From positions 1 to 64,000 of the forward strand of contig CALAIW010000005.1 of assembly GCA_937922705.1 (NCBI GenBank): a stretch of DNA of 64,000 nt, read 5' to 3'. Shown piece by piece: positions 7,057-14,801 of this stretch. The position numbers were made by a program, and so were the translations under genes. This DNA is from an uncultured bacterium (GTDB lineage Bacteria > Atribacterota > Atribacteria > Atribacterales > Caldatribacteriaceae). The notes beneath the pieces were generated by a model. That model made no database searches. It saw only the letters and a program-made list of their open reading frames with translations, and had not been told where the DNA came from. Within the stretch, counting starts at the first letter, position 1. Each line of letters opens with the position of its first letter.

Positions 7057-7911
7057 AACCCGCCCACAAGCGCAGCAGGCAACAATGCACTCTGCAACAA
7101 CCTTTTGAACTTCTCGTCCTACCTCAGGAAGCATTTGGTGCACTGCAACGTCTTCTGGACGGCTCTCAAGGATTTCTCGAAACCGCCTGAGGTATGCCAC
7201 CCGCAAAGCTGTGCTATAGTTGATCTTCCGAACCCCCCGAGCAACGGCCTCTCTCAGCTCTTCCTTCGGTGTTCCGCTTCCCCCATGGAGGACAAGGGGT
7301 ATTTTTACCCTTTTTCGAATTTCTGCAATACGCTCAAGGTCAAGTTTTGGAGTACCACGGTAGAATCCATGTCGCGTTCCTACTGCCACGGCAAGGAGGT
7401 CCACTGGTACTTCCCGTACAAACAGTTCTGCTTCCTCTGGAGAAGTGAAGAATTCCTCCTCTTCCCCTTCCCAGCTCTCATCCCCCTCAAGCCCACCGAC
7501 TCTCCCAATTTCCCCTTCAACAAGGACATCTACAGAATGGGCAAGATCAAGGACCTCCCGTGTAACTTGAACATTCTCGGTAAAGGGCAGACGGGAACCG
7601 TCAACCATAACCGAAGAAAAACCGTACCGCAGGGCAGAAAGTACTTCTTCCCACGTATGAGCATGGTCAAGGTGAAGCGAGAAAGGAATGGAAAACCGCT
7701 CTGAAAGGGAAAGAAGCATGCCGTGGAACAGACGAATGTCGAGCGCTCTGTACTCTGCTGGAGCTACCTGGATAATGACCGGAGCACGAAGCCGCTCTCC
7801 CTCTTCAAGAACCCAGAGAACAAACTCAAGAAGAGGAACGTTAAAGGCCGGAAGAGCAAATCCCCTACTCTCTGCAAGGGCAAGGAGAGAGGCTGTGGGA
7901 ACAAGAGGCAT
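7054..7911 (-). CDS. Class II fructose/tagatose-bisphosphate aldolase family protein
   Basis: 285 residues, the usual length of Fba/GatY/KbaY enzymes. Expected zinc and substrate residues are visible: HLDHA (Asp82, His83), VEGE (Glu134), GTRHG (His181), LHGGSG (His209) and KINYST (Asn231). The reaction is reversible aldol cleavage of a ketose 1-phosphate or 1,6-bisphosphate in the cytoplasm. Position directly after a SorC-regulated sugar importer suggests it acts on the imported sugar after phosphorylation, rather than as the main glycolytic aldolase. AAGGAG precedes ATG 7911. The C-terminal tail has three cysteines (ACCACG). Confidence 0.88.
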   Translation of the reverse strand: MPLVPTASLLALAESRGFALPAFNVPLLEFVLWVLEEGERLRAPVIIQVAPAEYRALDIRLFHGMLLSLSERFSIPFSLHLDHAHTWEEVLSALRYGFSSVMVDGSRLPFTENVQVTREVLDLAHSVDVLVEGEIGRVGGLEGDESWEGEEEEFFTSPEEAELFVREVPVDLLAVAVGTRHGFYRGTPKLDLERIAEIRKRVKIPLVLHGGSGTPKEELREAVARGVRKINYSTALRVAYLRRFREILESRPEDVAVHQMLPEVGREVQKVVAECIVACCACGRV

Positions 7912-7922
7912 AAAAGTGCTCC

Positions 7923-8777
7923 TTATCCTTTAACCGCCCCAAATGTCAGGCCCCGAACAATATACCTCTGAATAGCCACAGCAAGAACTACGGGCAATCC
8001 GAGAGCCAGAATAGCCCTTGTTGCCATGAACCAGAACTGTACCCCCCGGGTATCCTCAGCTCCAGCCAGGTACACCGGGAACGTTTTCGCCCGAAGGGAG
8101 GTCAAGGACAAGGCGAAAAGAAACTCATTCCAGGTAAAAGCAACACAAATGGCAATAACAGCAACAATGGTAGGAGCGGCAAGAGGAAGAGCAATGCGCC
8201 AAAAGGCGGCAAATTCAGAACACCCATCAACTGCTGCTGCCTCCTCAAGCTCTACAGGAAGTTCCTGGAAGGTCTGACGGGTGATGACCACTGCAAAAGG
8301 CAAGACAAAAGTCGCGTTTACAAGAATAAGAGCAAGACGGGTATCAAGAAGACGCAACGTCCGCATGATGAGGAAAAAGGGAATCACGACCACAACCGGG
8401 GGTAAAACTCGCTGGGAGAGGTACCATATGGTTAGGTCTCGGTTTTTAACCCTTCTGAACTTAAAGCGGGCAAGAGCATACCCTGCTGGAATTCCTAAAG
8501 CCACAGCGATAAGGGTAGCAAAGATAGCTACCACGATGCTATTGACAAGGGACATGCGGCTTTCTCGAACAGAGAGTTCTGTGCGCCAGTTTTCGAGAGT
8601 AGGTCTGAACTGGATAAAGGGTACGGAGAGACCAGTTACTGTAAAGGTTTCTGCCGGTGGCTTAAGAGAAGTCACCACACCCCAGTAAATCATAAAAAGG
8701 GCCCAAAAAAGGATAATACCAACAAGAACATACCGAAAAATAAGGGCAACTTTTGAGCGTTTCCGCACAACCCCCAT
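7923..8777 (-). CDS. Carbohydrate ABC transporter permease (MalG-type)
   Basis: 284 residues with six hydrophobic segments, of the MalG/CUT1 class. The EAA loop is at EEAAAVDGCSEFAAFWRIALP, ending in the conserved IALPLAAP. The first helix follows a basic N-terminus (RKRSKVALIFRYVL). It forms the membrane pore with the upstream MalF-type subunit. An AGGAGG sits before ATG 8777. The next gene, the aldolase, starts 11 bases after its stop. Confidence 0.92.
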   Translation of the reverse strand: MGVVRKRSKVALIFRYVLVGIILFWALFMIYWGVVTSLKPPAETFTVTGLSVPFIQFRPTLENWRTELSVRESRMSLVNSIVVAIFATLIAVALGIPAGYALARFKFRRVKNRDLTIWYLSQRVLPPVVVVIPFFLIMRTLRLLDTRLALILVNATFVLPFAVVITRQTFQELPVELEEAAAVDGCSEFAAFWRIALPLAAPTIVAVIAICVAFTWNEFLFALSLTSLRAKTFPVYLAGAEDTRGVQFWFMATRAILALGLPVVLAVAIQRYIVRGLTFGAVKG

Positions 8778-8789
8778 AAACTGTACCTC

Positions 8790-9650
8790 CTACTCGTACA
8801 CTTCCCGAACCCGGCGGAAGAAGATGTTCACTACCACCATAACCATGGCAAGGAGAAGGTACCCAAGAACCGAAGCATATCCAAAATCGAAAAATTTGAG
8901 ACCCGTCCGATAGGTGAAAAGAGAATACACTTCGGTCGAAGTTCCTGGTCCTCCTCCAGTAAGACTGTACACAACGTCAAAAATCTTGAACGACTCAATA
9001 AGTCGTAAAAGAAGAACAATGATAACTACCGGTTGCACCATGGGAAAAGTAATCTTTCGGAAAATCTCCCACTCAGAAGATGAGTCAATGTACGCCGCAT
9101 CGTAGATTTCCTCAGGAAGCGACTGCAATCCCGCAAGAATTACCAAAAAGCAAAATGGGGTCCACTGCCAGATATCAAGAAGGAGAATCGCCACCCACGC
9201 CCAAAAGGGGTTGGAAAGCCAAGGAATCTTAGTTCCCAGGAGACTCATGAGAATACTATTTATTGGTCCACCCTCTTCGTAAAAAACCGTAAGTCCCAGG
9301 TATCCTACAGCTACAGGGGTACAAAAAATGGGAAGGATAAGCAGTGCTCGAAAAATCGATTTCCCCCTCATTTCCTGGTGGAAGAGGAGAGCAATAAGAA
9401 GACCAAGAAGAACCTGGAGTGCCACAGTAACCGCAACATATACAAGAGTAATCCGAAGGGAATTCCACATTTTGTAATCACTGAGAATTCGAGCGAAATT
9501 AGCAAGGCCTACAAAGCGGGCAGGCTTTCCAAGACGAACCCGAAAGAGGGTCAAACTTGCAGAATACAGGAGAGGGAAAATGGTAAAGGCAAGTACCCAC
9601 CCAATCGAAGGCACAATAAAAAAGTACTTAATTCGTTTCCCCTTGCTCAT
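8790..9650 (-). CDS. Carbohydrate ABC transporter permease (MalF/UgpA-type)
   Basis: 286 residues from the ATG at 9650, with six hydrophobic segments. The EAA loop is near EEIYDAAYIDSSSEWEIF, followed by KITFPM. The longer frame up to 9716 would run into the solute-binding protein gene. The ATG at 9650 has GGAGGAGG immediately after a strong hairpin and gives the typical N-terminus (MSKGKRIKYFFIVPS). It pairs with the MalG-type subunit. No ATPase gene is present, so a shared MsmK/UgpC-type ATPase is probably encoded elsewhere. Confidence 0.92.
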   Translation of the reverse strand: MSKGKRIKYFFIVPSIGWVLAFTIFPLLYSASLTLFRVRLGKPARFVGLANFARILSDYKMWNSLRITLVYVAVTVALQVLLGLLIALLFHQEMRGKSIFRALLILPIFCTPVAVGYLGLTVFYEEGGPINSILMSLLGTKIPWLSNPFWAWVAILLLDIWQWTPFCFLVILAGLQSLPEEIYDAAYIDSSSEWEIFRKITFPMVQPVVIIVLLLRLIESFKIFDVVYSLTGGGPGTSTEVYSLFTYRTGLKFFDFGYASVLGYLLLAMVMVVVNIFFRRVREVYE

Positions 9651-9665
9651 GTTTTGTCCTCCTCC

Positions 9666-9688
9666 GGGGGAGGGGTTTCCCCTCCCCC
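9666..9688 (-). other. GC-rich intercistronic hairpin between binding-protein and permease genes
   Basis: A perfect ten-base-pair stem (9666-9675 with 9679-9688) and a three-base loop. No U-run follows, so it is not a simple terminator. It lies 11 bases after the binding-protein stop and directly against the Shine-Dalgarno of the permease gene. Such hairpins often stabilise the upstream message and limit downstream expression. Confidence 0.8.
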
Positions 9689-9699
9689 AGGGTATTTTT

Positions 9700-11298
9700 C
9701 TACTTTCCGTAACCAATGGATTCCTGGTACACTTTAAGCTGCTCTTCTCGTCCGTAACGTTCGGTGATTTCTTCCCAGTCTCTCGCTACTCGATCAAGCG
9801 CTTCTTTAGCTGAAACCTGGCCTGTATATGCCTCAGAAAGGTGACGGTCCAAGGCTACCCAGTACTCGTTACCACCGGGGATTCGAAGGTATGGAGCAAC
9901 ATTGGGCGCAAAGAAGTTGTCATAGTACGCTTTCAGGTATTCCTTAGCATCCTCAGGATCGAAACCATTGGCTACATAATCCTCAAGGCTTGCTGTGCCA
10001 TAGGGTGGCAAGAAATGGAAACGAGCTCCGGGGTCAACACCAGTCCAACCTCGCTGGACATTCCAGAGACTGATCTTATTCGTAGCGTGGAAGGCGAGAA
10101 GGTGGTACACCACTTCAGGATGCTTGGAAAGTGCGGAGATGACTCCATGCCAGGAACCACCAGTCGTGTTCCCCCAGACGTTAGGGGTATCGAACTTTAC
10201 GAATTTCCCTTGAGAACGGTCATATACTTCGTAACTTCCAGGAAGAATGGAACATCCGAGTTTACCCTTGATTTTGGAGCGAGTTTCGTCCTGTACAAGG
10301 GACCCTACGTCACCCCAGGAAAAAGTGAATACTGCTTTCCCCCGCAGGAAGTAATCCCAAGCTTCACCAAGACTCCAAGCAACTTGAGCGTCAGGGCCGG
10401 TTTTCTGCAGCTTAAGCTGGAACTCAAGAGCCTTCACATGGCCTTCACTATTGATCAGGGGAGTCATGTCCTCGGGGTCAAACCAGTAGACGTTATGGTA
10501 TTTATCAACCTTTTCGCCTGGAAGGATGCAGAAAGGTGCAGAAAGAGAAGCATAGTGGTACATGCCTTGAGCACCAACTTTAAGGTGCATAACGATTCCC
10601 GAATCTGGCTCTCCGTCATTATTCCAATCCCACCCATTGAAAAACTCTGAGATGTCGTAAAGTTCGTCCCAGGTCTTTGGTGGGATGTTGTATTCGTATC
10701 CATATTTCTCCTTAAATTTTGCTCGGTAATCGGGATTCGTCAGAATATCCTTGCGATAGTAAAGAATCTGGCCATCGCAGTCGTTGAGGGGACCATACCA
10801 CTTGTCACCCCAGGTGTACAGAGTACGAATAGAAGGGGGAAGAGAATCGGGGTCCCACTTTGGGAAACGGGGATCCTTCATGTAGTCATCAATGGGGACG
10901 ATATAGTTGCCAACAACAAGTTCTCCCATCCAGTCGGAACCAATGAAGAACCCATCGTACTGACCGGTACCAGTCATAAGATCCGTCATAACTTTGGGGT
11001 AGTGTTCAGCGTAAGGGATTTCGACAATATTGAGTTTTGCACCAGTGATTTGTTCCCACGCATCACGCCACTCGTACAGCGGTCCAGAAATACCCCCCTT
11101 AGGACCGCCCTGATTTACTGTCACCGTAATGGTTATGCCTTCAAAGGGCTTCTCTCCAGAGGCAGCAATAGTTCCAAGCTCTTCTTCCGTGAAGGTGATA
11201 GACTCGCCAGAAGCATTAGTCAAGGTGATATCAGCATAGGCCAATGCTACCACAAAGAGCAAAAACACCAAAACTCCCAAAGGAACGATTCGCTTCAT
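9700..11298 (-). CDS. Extracellular solute-binding protein, family 1 (sugar ABC importer)
   Basis: 532 residues with a signal peptide (MKRIVPLGVLVFLLFVVALAYA) but no lipobox cysteine, so it is probably a soluble periplasmic protein. A short extra N-terminal segment (about residues 23-50, LTNASGESITFTEEELG) precedes the family-1 fold, which begins at ITITVTVNQGG. Aromatic-rich segments (YEWRDAWEQ, GGSWHGV, WTGVDP) suit carbohydrate stacking. At this length it resembles binding proteins for larger glycosides or oligosaccharides; the sugar is unknown. It is the first structural gene after the regulator and is separated from the permease genes by the hairpin at 9666-9688. Confidence 0.9.
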   Translation of the reverse strand: MKRIVPLGVLVFLLFVVALAYADITLTNASGESITFTEEELGTIAASGEKPFEGITITVTVNQGGPKGGISGPLYEWRDAWEQITGAKLNIVEIPYAEHYPKVMTDLMTGTGQYDGFFIGSDWMGELVVGNYIVPIDDYMKDPRFPKWDPDSLPPSIRTLYTWGDKWYGPLNDCDGQILYYRKDILTNPDYRAKFKEKYGYEYNIPPKTWDELYDISEFFNGWDWNNDGEPDSGIVMHLKVGAQGMYHYASLSAPFCILPGEKVDKYHNVYWFDPEDMTPLINSEGHVKALEFQLKLQKTGPDAQVAWSLGEAWDYFLRGKAVFTFSWGDVGSLVQDETRSKIKGKLGCSILPGSYEVYDRSQGKFVKFDTPNVWGNTTGGSWHGVISALSKHPEVVYHLLAFHATNKISLWNVQRGWTGVDPGARFHFLPPYGTASLEDYVANGFDPEDAKEYLKAYYDNFFAPNVAPYLRIPGGNEYWVALDRHLSEAYTGQVSAKEALDRVARDWEEITERYGREEQLKVYQESIGYGK

Positions 11299-11363
11299 GG
11301 CATCTCCCTCCCTTTCAATAGGCTACAAAAACATACGGACCGTTGGAAAACCCCCTTTACTCT

Positions 11364-12332
11364 TTACTTGCTACTTTCACCTCCTTTCTCCAATCGCTCA
11401 AGAAGCGCCCTTGCAACGTTCTGGTCCGTCACAAGGGTATTAATGTATCCACCTTTGAGAACTGCCTCCAAGACCTCAACTTTCTCTAGAGAACCAGCAA
11501 TACCCACAACCCGGGGGATTTTTTTAAGTCGCTCAAGGGGTATACTCATGACCCGACGGTCAAACACCTCATCCGCCAGGGACCCGTCTTTTTTCAAGAA
11601 GTGGTAGAGAAGATCCCCTACAACGTCTTCCCTTGCAAGCACCGCCCTTGAAGCCGGATCGCTCAGGAAAAACTTGGGAACAATAGACCCTTCACGCCGA
11701 GGGTCTCCCATACCAACAAGAGCCACAGTAACCTCATCCCACAACTCCACCACCCGACGAACACTCTGGTCTGAAAAGAGCGCTCGAGCGATATCCTCAG
11801 AATCAACAAGAGCTGGAGCATAGAAGGGGACAAAGAACCCTCCAATTCTCCTAGCGAGCTGGTTCCCTAACTCATTGACCTGAAAGTCCATTTCAACCTG
11901 ACCTACAGCACCAATAAGGGGAACAATTGTTACGGTTACCTTTCGCTTTAAGGCATTTAAGGTCTCATAGATTGTCCGTCCCCAACCAATACCGAGAACA
12001 TCTCCATCGCGAAGGACAGATTCAAGGTGACGGGCAGCGGCCCTACCAATGCTTCGGCGAATAAGATACTGGGAGTGCAGTGGCGCAGAGACTACAATGG
12101 CCTTCTCAAGGTAGAAGTGCTTCACAAGCTCTTCTTCAAGGTCAACAAAAGAAACTGCTGGACTTACAAGGTGAATTTCCACAATACCCTCTTTTTTCGC
12201 TGCTTCAAGGAGGCGCTGCACGCGAGACCGAGAAAAACCAAGGTGCTCCGCAATTTCCTCTTGAGTGAGACCATCTTCATAGTAGAGGTAGGCGACTTCA
12301 TAAAGCAAGGAAAGGTCGTTGTTTTCTTCCAA
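11364..12332 (-). CDS. SorC/DeoR-type sugar-responsive transcriptional regulator
   Basis: About 322 residues. An N-terminal helix-turn-helix (GLTQEEIAEHLGFSRSRVQR, about residues 21-40 from this start) is followed by the SorC sugar-phosphate-binding domain (GIGWGRTIYETL, NELGNQLARRIGG, VALVGMGD). Proteins of this family respond to phosphorylated sugars and control adjacent catabolic operons. An in-frame ATG at 12380 lies inside the -10 element and cannot be the start. TTG 12332 has AAGGAGGG seven bases upstream and is preferred; ATG 12353 is the alternative. It heads the operon with the importer and aldolase, probably as its local regulator. Confidence 0.88.
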   Translation of the reverse strand: MEENNDLSLLYEVAYLYYEDGLTQEEIAEHLGFSRSRVQRLLEAAKKEGIVEIHLVSPAVSFVDLEEELVKHFYLEKAIVVSAPLHSQYLIRRSIGRAAARHLESVLRDGDVLGIGWGRTIYETLNALKRKVTVTIVPLIGAVGQVEMDFQVNELGNQLARRIGGFFVPFYAPALVDSEDIARALFSDQSVRRVVELWDEVTVALVGMGDPRREGSIVPKFFLSDPASRAVLAREDVVGDLLYHFLKKDGSLADEVFDRRVMSIPLERLKKIPRVVGIAGSLEKVEVLEAVLKGGYINTLVTDQNVARALLERLEKGGESSK

Positions 12333-12378
12333 AAACGTTCCCTCCTTGAGCATTTGTCCTGAACAATTGCCCAAAACC

Positions 12379-12408
12379 ATTGTAGGAAAATTTTTTCCTC
12401 CCTGTCAA
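12379..12408 (-). promoter_or_regulatory. Sigma-70 promoter of the sorC-type operon
   Basis: TTGACA (12408-12403) and TACAAT (12384-12379) on the minus strand, 18 bases apart. The -35 is a consensus match. It is divergent from the promoter of the S24 repressor gene; the -35 and the opposing -10 are about 20 bases apart, so a bound repressor could affect both. Confidence 0.8.
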
Positions 12409-12428
12409 GAGGGCCAAAGAAAAAATAT

Positions 12429-12437
12429 GGTACAATT
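12429..12437 (+). promoter_or_regulatory. Extended -10 promoter of the S24-peptidase repressor gene
   Basis: TGGTACAAT is an extended -10 without a good -35. Transcription would start near 12444, leaving only about eight bases before ATG 12452. No Shine-Dalgarno fits in that space, so the transcript may be nearly leaderless. Confidence 0.6.
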
Positions 12438-12451
12438 GCACCCAGATAACT

Positions 12452-13099
12452 ATGATCTTTCGAGAATGGCTTCGGGAAAAGCTCAGGGAAAAACGCTTAA
12501 GCCAGCTTGAGTTGGCACGTCGCTCAGGTGTGTCCCAGGGGGCGATTTCTCGCTGGATTCGAGGAGAGCGGGAACCAGACGAAGCATCCATAGTGAAAGT
12601 GGCAAAGGCCCTTGGCGCGGGTGAGGAGGAAATTGCTCTCCTTCTTGGTCTTGAAAAGGGATTTGTATTTCCTTTGGAAGCAAAAGACGTTGCCGTTCCC
12701 CTTCTCTCTGGGGAAATTCCCTGTGGGACACCAGTAAATGGTTTTGAGGAGTACATTGTGGGGAGTGTTCCTCTCAATGAGTCGCTTCTTTCTCTTCGTA
12801 TCGGCCGGGCGTATCAGGCAGGTCTTCGGCTTTTTGCAGTACGAGCCCGGGGCGACTCTATGATTGGAAAGGGTATTGCCGAGGGCGATTTTGTGGTTTT
12901 CTCACCAGACCTCGAGGTCCAATCTGGAGACATCGGCGTTGTAGACATTGAGGATGAAGGGCTCTGCATAAAACAGGTTATCTTCCAGGGGGGTACTGTT
13001 ATCCTTCAGTCTGCGAATCCCGCTTACCCTCCTTTGGTTTTCACAGATCGCCCCGTTCGGATCGTAGGCAAGGTCATTTTGAGTCTCTCCTTCCATTGA
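12452..13099 (+). CDS. XRE-family repressor with S24 (LexA/CI-like) self-cleaving domain
   Basis: 215 residues. The N-terminal XRE helix-turn-helix spans about residues 12-65 (KRLSQLELARRSGVSQGAISRW). A hinge leads to the S24 peptidase domain with a probable cleavage site Cys91-Gly92 (GEIPCGTP), nucleophile Ser136 (ARGDSM) and general base Lys174 (CIKQV). Cleavage at Cys-Gly is known from UmuD and some phage repressors. This suggests a DNA-damage or stress-inactivated repressor. No prophage genes surround it, so it is probably a chromosomal regulator. It may also influence the divergent sorC-type promoter. The targets are unknown. Confidence 0.88.
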   Translation: MIFREWLREKLREKRLSQLELARRSGVSQGAISRWIRGEREPDEASIVKVAKALGAGEEEIALLLGLEKGFVFPLEAKDVAVPLLSGEIPCGTPVNGFEEYIVGSVPLNESLLSLRIGRAYQAGLRLFAVRARGDSMIGKGIAEGDFVVFSPDLEVQSGDIGVVDIEDEGLCIKQVIFQGGTVILQSANPAYPPLVFTDRPVRIVGKVILSLSFH

Positions 13100-13108
13100 T
13101 TATTCCAC

Positions 13109-13138
13109 TTGTCATATTCAAATTCCATCTGGTATAAT
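13109..13138 (+). promoter_or_regulatory. Sigma-70 promoter of the HTH/Spy-like/two-component unit
   Basis: TTGTCA and TATAAT are separated by 18 bases, with TGG before the -10 giving an extended element. A strong GGAGGTGA precedes ATG 13168. Confidence 0.8.
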
Positions 13139-13167
13139 CCAGGGCATAAAACACTGGAGGTGACACA

Positions 13168-13569
13168 ATGGTACCACGGCATTTACTGCATTTTTGGAAC
13201 AAGCGGCTTAAGGAGGAAGGACTTGGAGTGACGCGGCCCTGGAAAGAGATCCCTCTCCCTCCAGAGAAAATGGATCGGCTCTCTCGCCCCTTGTACCGGA
13301 AAAGAAAAGGATACAAATCCCTTCCTCTTGAGGTTCTCTCCCCTAAGCAGCGCGAAGTAGTAGAGCTTCTCTTCTACAAAGGGGTTTCCGAGGGAGAAGC
13401 GGCAAAGCGCCTCCAAATCTCTCGCCGATCCGTTCGAGTCCACAAAAGGAGAGCTCTCGCCAAGCTCAGAGTGTATCTTTCACAAAACTGTCACAATTTC
13501 CCCAAGGAATCGCCACACTTTCGAGGTACCTTACAAGCACAAAATGAGGAAAGGAGGTTAGAATCATGA
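13168..13569 (+). CDS. Small HTH protein with sigma-70 region-4-like domain
   Basis: 133 residues. The only recognisable part is residues about 57-104, LSPKQREVVELLFYKG followed by SEGEAAKRLQISRRSVRVHKRR, which matches a sigma region 4 / LuxR-type helix-turn-helix. No region 2 is present, so it cannot be a complete sigma factor. It may be an anti-sigma partner, co-activator or DNA-binding regulator. The N-terminal 50 residues are basic and unassigned. The stop overlaps the start of the Spy-like gene (ATGA), which ties it to the envelope-stress module. Confidence 0.7.
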   Translation: MVPRHLLHFWNKRLKEEGLGVTRPWKEIPLPPEKMDRLSRPLYRKRKGYKSLPLEVLSPKQREVVELLFYKGVSEGEAAKRLQISRRSVRVHKRRALAKLRVYLSQNCHNFPKESPHFRGTLQAQNEERRLES

Positions 13570-14024
13570 CACGGAAAACCCTTCTTGTGGTTACTGTGGC
13601 CACCCTTCTTCTCTTGGCCACCGCTTCTGCGTACGCTGGACCACACTTCAGAAAAGGTATGTGGAATGACCCTGGCTTTAAAGGCTCAGGACCAGAATTC
13701 TTCCCAGCTTTCTTAGGGGTGAACCTCTCTGAGGAACAGAGGACAAAAATTCTTGAAATTGAAAAGGACTGCACCACGAAAGTTGCTAATCTCGAGGCCC
13801 AAATCCGAACAAAAATTCTTGAGCTTCGAGAACTCCAGCTCAAAGAAGCTTCTGAAGAAAATGCCCAAAATATTCGGACAAAAATTGGAGAAATCCTTGC
13901 CCTTAAGCAGGAACTTTTTGCCTTGAGAAAGGATATGATACAACAGGTACTTAATGTTCTTACTCCAGAGCAACTCAAAAACGTTCCACCTTTCGGGTGG
14001 GGTATGGGACGAAGATGCTTCTGA
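13566..14024 (+). CDS. Spy/CpxP/ZraP-like periplasmic protein
   Basis: 152 residues with a signal peptide (MTRKTLLVVTVATLLLLATASAYA), then helical segments containing two LTxxQ-like motifs (NLSEEQRTKI and LTPEQLKNV) joined by a long charged helix rich in Glu, Gln and Lys. This is the plan of Spy, CpxP and ZraP, periplasmic chaperones and metal/envelope stress sensors that restrain a partner kinase. The adjacent OmpR-type regulator and sensor kinase fit that role. A C-terminal GWGMGRRCF end carries one cysteine. Confidence 0.78.
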   Translation: MTRKTLLVVTVATLLLLATASAYAGPHFRKGMWNDPGFKGSGPEFFPAFLGVNLSEEQRTKILEIEKDCTTKVANLEAQIRTKILELRELQLKEASEENAQNIRTKIGEILALKQELFALRKDMIQQVLNVLTPEQLKNVPPFGWGMGRRCF

Positions 14025-14041
14025 AAGTACTCCCTCCTTGG

Positions 14042-14092
14042 AACTCCACCCCCAGGGTCCCCTCCTTCCCCCCTTGCTCCGGGGGTGGAGTT
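14042..14092 (+). other. GC-rich hairpin between Spy-like and response-regulator genes
   Basis: A 12-base-pair stem (14042-14053 with 14081-14092) encloses a 27-base pyrimidine-rich loop. Only a short T-run follows, so it may be a weak terminator or a message-stabilising hairpin that keeps the Spy-like protein more abundant than the two-component pair. Confidence 0.7.
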
Positions 14093-14114
14093 TCTCATAC
14101 AATGAGAAATTGCC

Positions 14115-14801
14115 ATGGACCGTATCCTTGTCGTCGACGATGAGCAAAGCGTTGGTGAAATCCTCCGCCTCTACCTTGAGCGGGAAGGGTTTGCAGTCAC
14201 TGTAGTGCAAGATGGAGAAGCTGCCCTTGAGGCAGTGCGACGTCATTCTTTTGACCTTATTCTCCTCGACCTTATGCTCCCCAAAAAAGATGGCTGGACA
14301 GTTTGTCGAGAGATTCGAAGTTTCTCTTCCGTTCCTATCATTATGCTCACTGCTCGAGGTGAAGAGGTTGATCGAATCCTAGGCTTAGAGCTTGGCGCCG
14401 ACGACTACGTTCCAAAACCATTCAGCCCGAGAGAGGTTGTAGCTCGAGTCAAGGCAGTGTTGCGTCGAAGCAAGGCTCAAAAAAATGAGAAACACCGGGT
14501 AATTGACTTTGGACCACTTCATATTGACTATGAGGCACGAAAAGTTCTCGTGCATGGAAACTTGGTGAACCTGACCCCCAAAGAATTTGAACTTCTGTAC
14601 CTTCTTGCCCTGCATCCTGAGCGAGTTTTTACCCGGGAAAACCTCCTTGAAGAAATCTGGGGATACGATTTCCTAGGAGATACCCGCACGGTAGATACTC
14701 ACATAAAACGCATCCGGGAAAAGCTTGAAGAAGCAGGTGCTCCACCCTTCATTAAAACGGTATGGGGTCTTGGGTATAAATTTGACCCTGGTGCATCATG
14801 A
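14115..14801 (+). CDS. OmpR-family response regulator
   Basis: 228 residues. The receiver domain has Asp8/Asp9, phospho-acceptor Asp52 (LLDLMLP), Thr79 and Lys101. The C-terminal winged-helix domain has LTPKEFELLYLLA and RTVDTHIKRIREKL. It acts as a phosphorylation-controlled transcription factor with the kinase whose gene overlaps its stop by four bases. Only a weak ribosome site precedes ATG 14115. Likely targets include the Spy-like gene. Confidence 0.95.
   Translation: MDRILVVDDEQSVGEILRLYLEREGFAVTVVQDGEAALEAVRRHSFDLILLDLMLPKKDGWTVCREIRSFSSVPIIMLTARGEEVDRILGLELGADDYVPKPFSPREVVARVKAVLRRSKAQKNEKHRVIDFGPLHIDYEARKVLVHGNLVNLTPKEFELLYLLALHPERVFTRENLLEEIWGYDFLGDTRTVDTHIKRIREKLEEAGAPPFIKTVWGLGYKFDPGAS

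Noticed and set aside
12298..12777. Minus-strand frame opposite the S24 repressor
   Set aside because: It covers a gene with complete HTH and catalytic residues; its composition is that of an antisense shadow.
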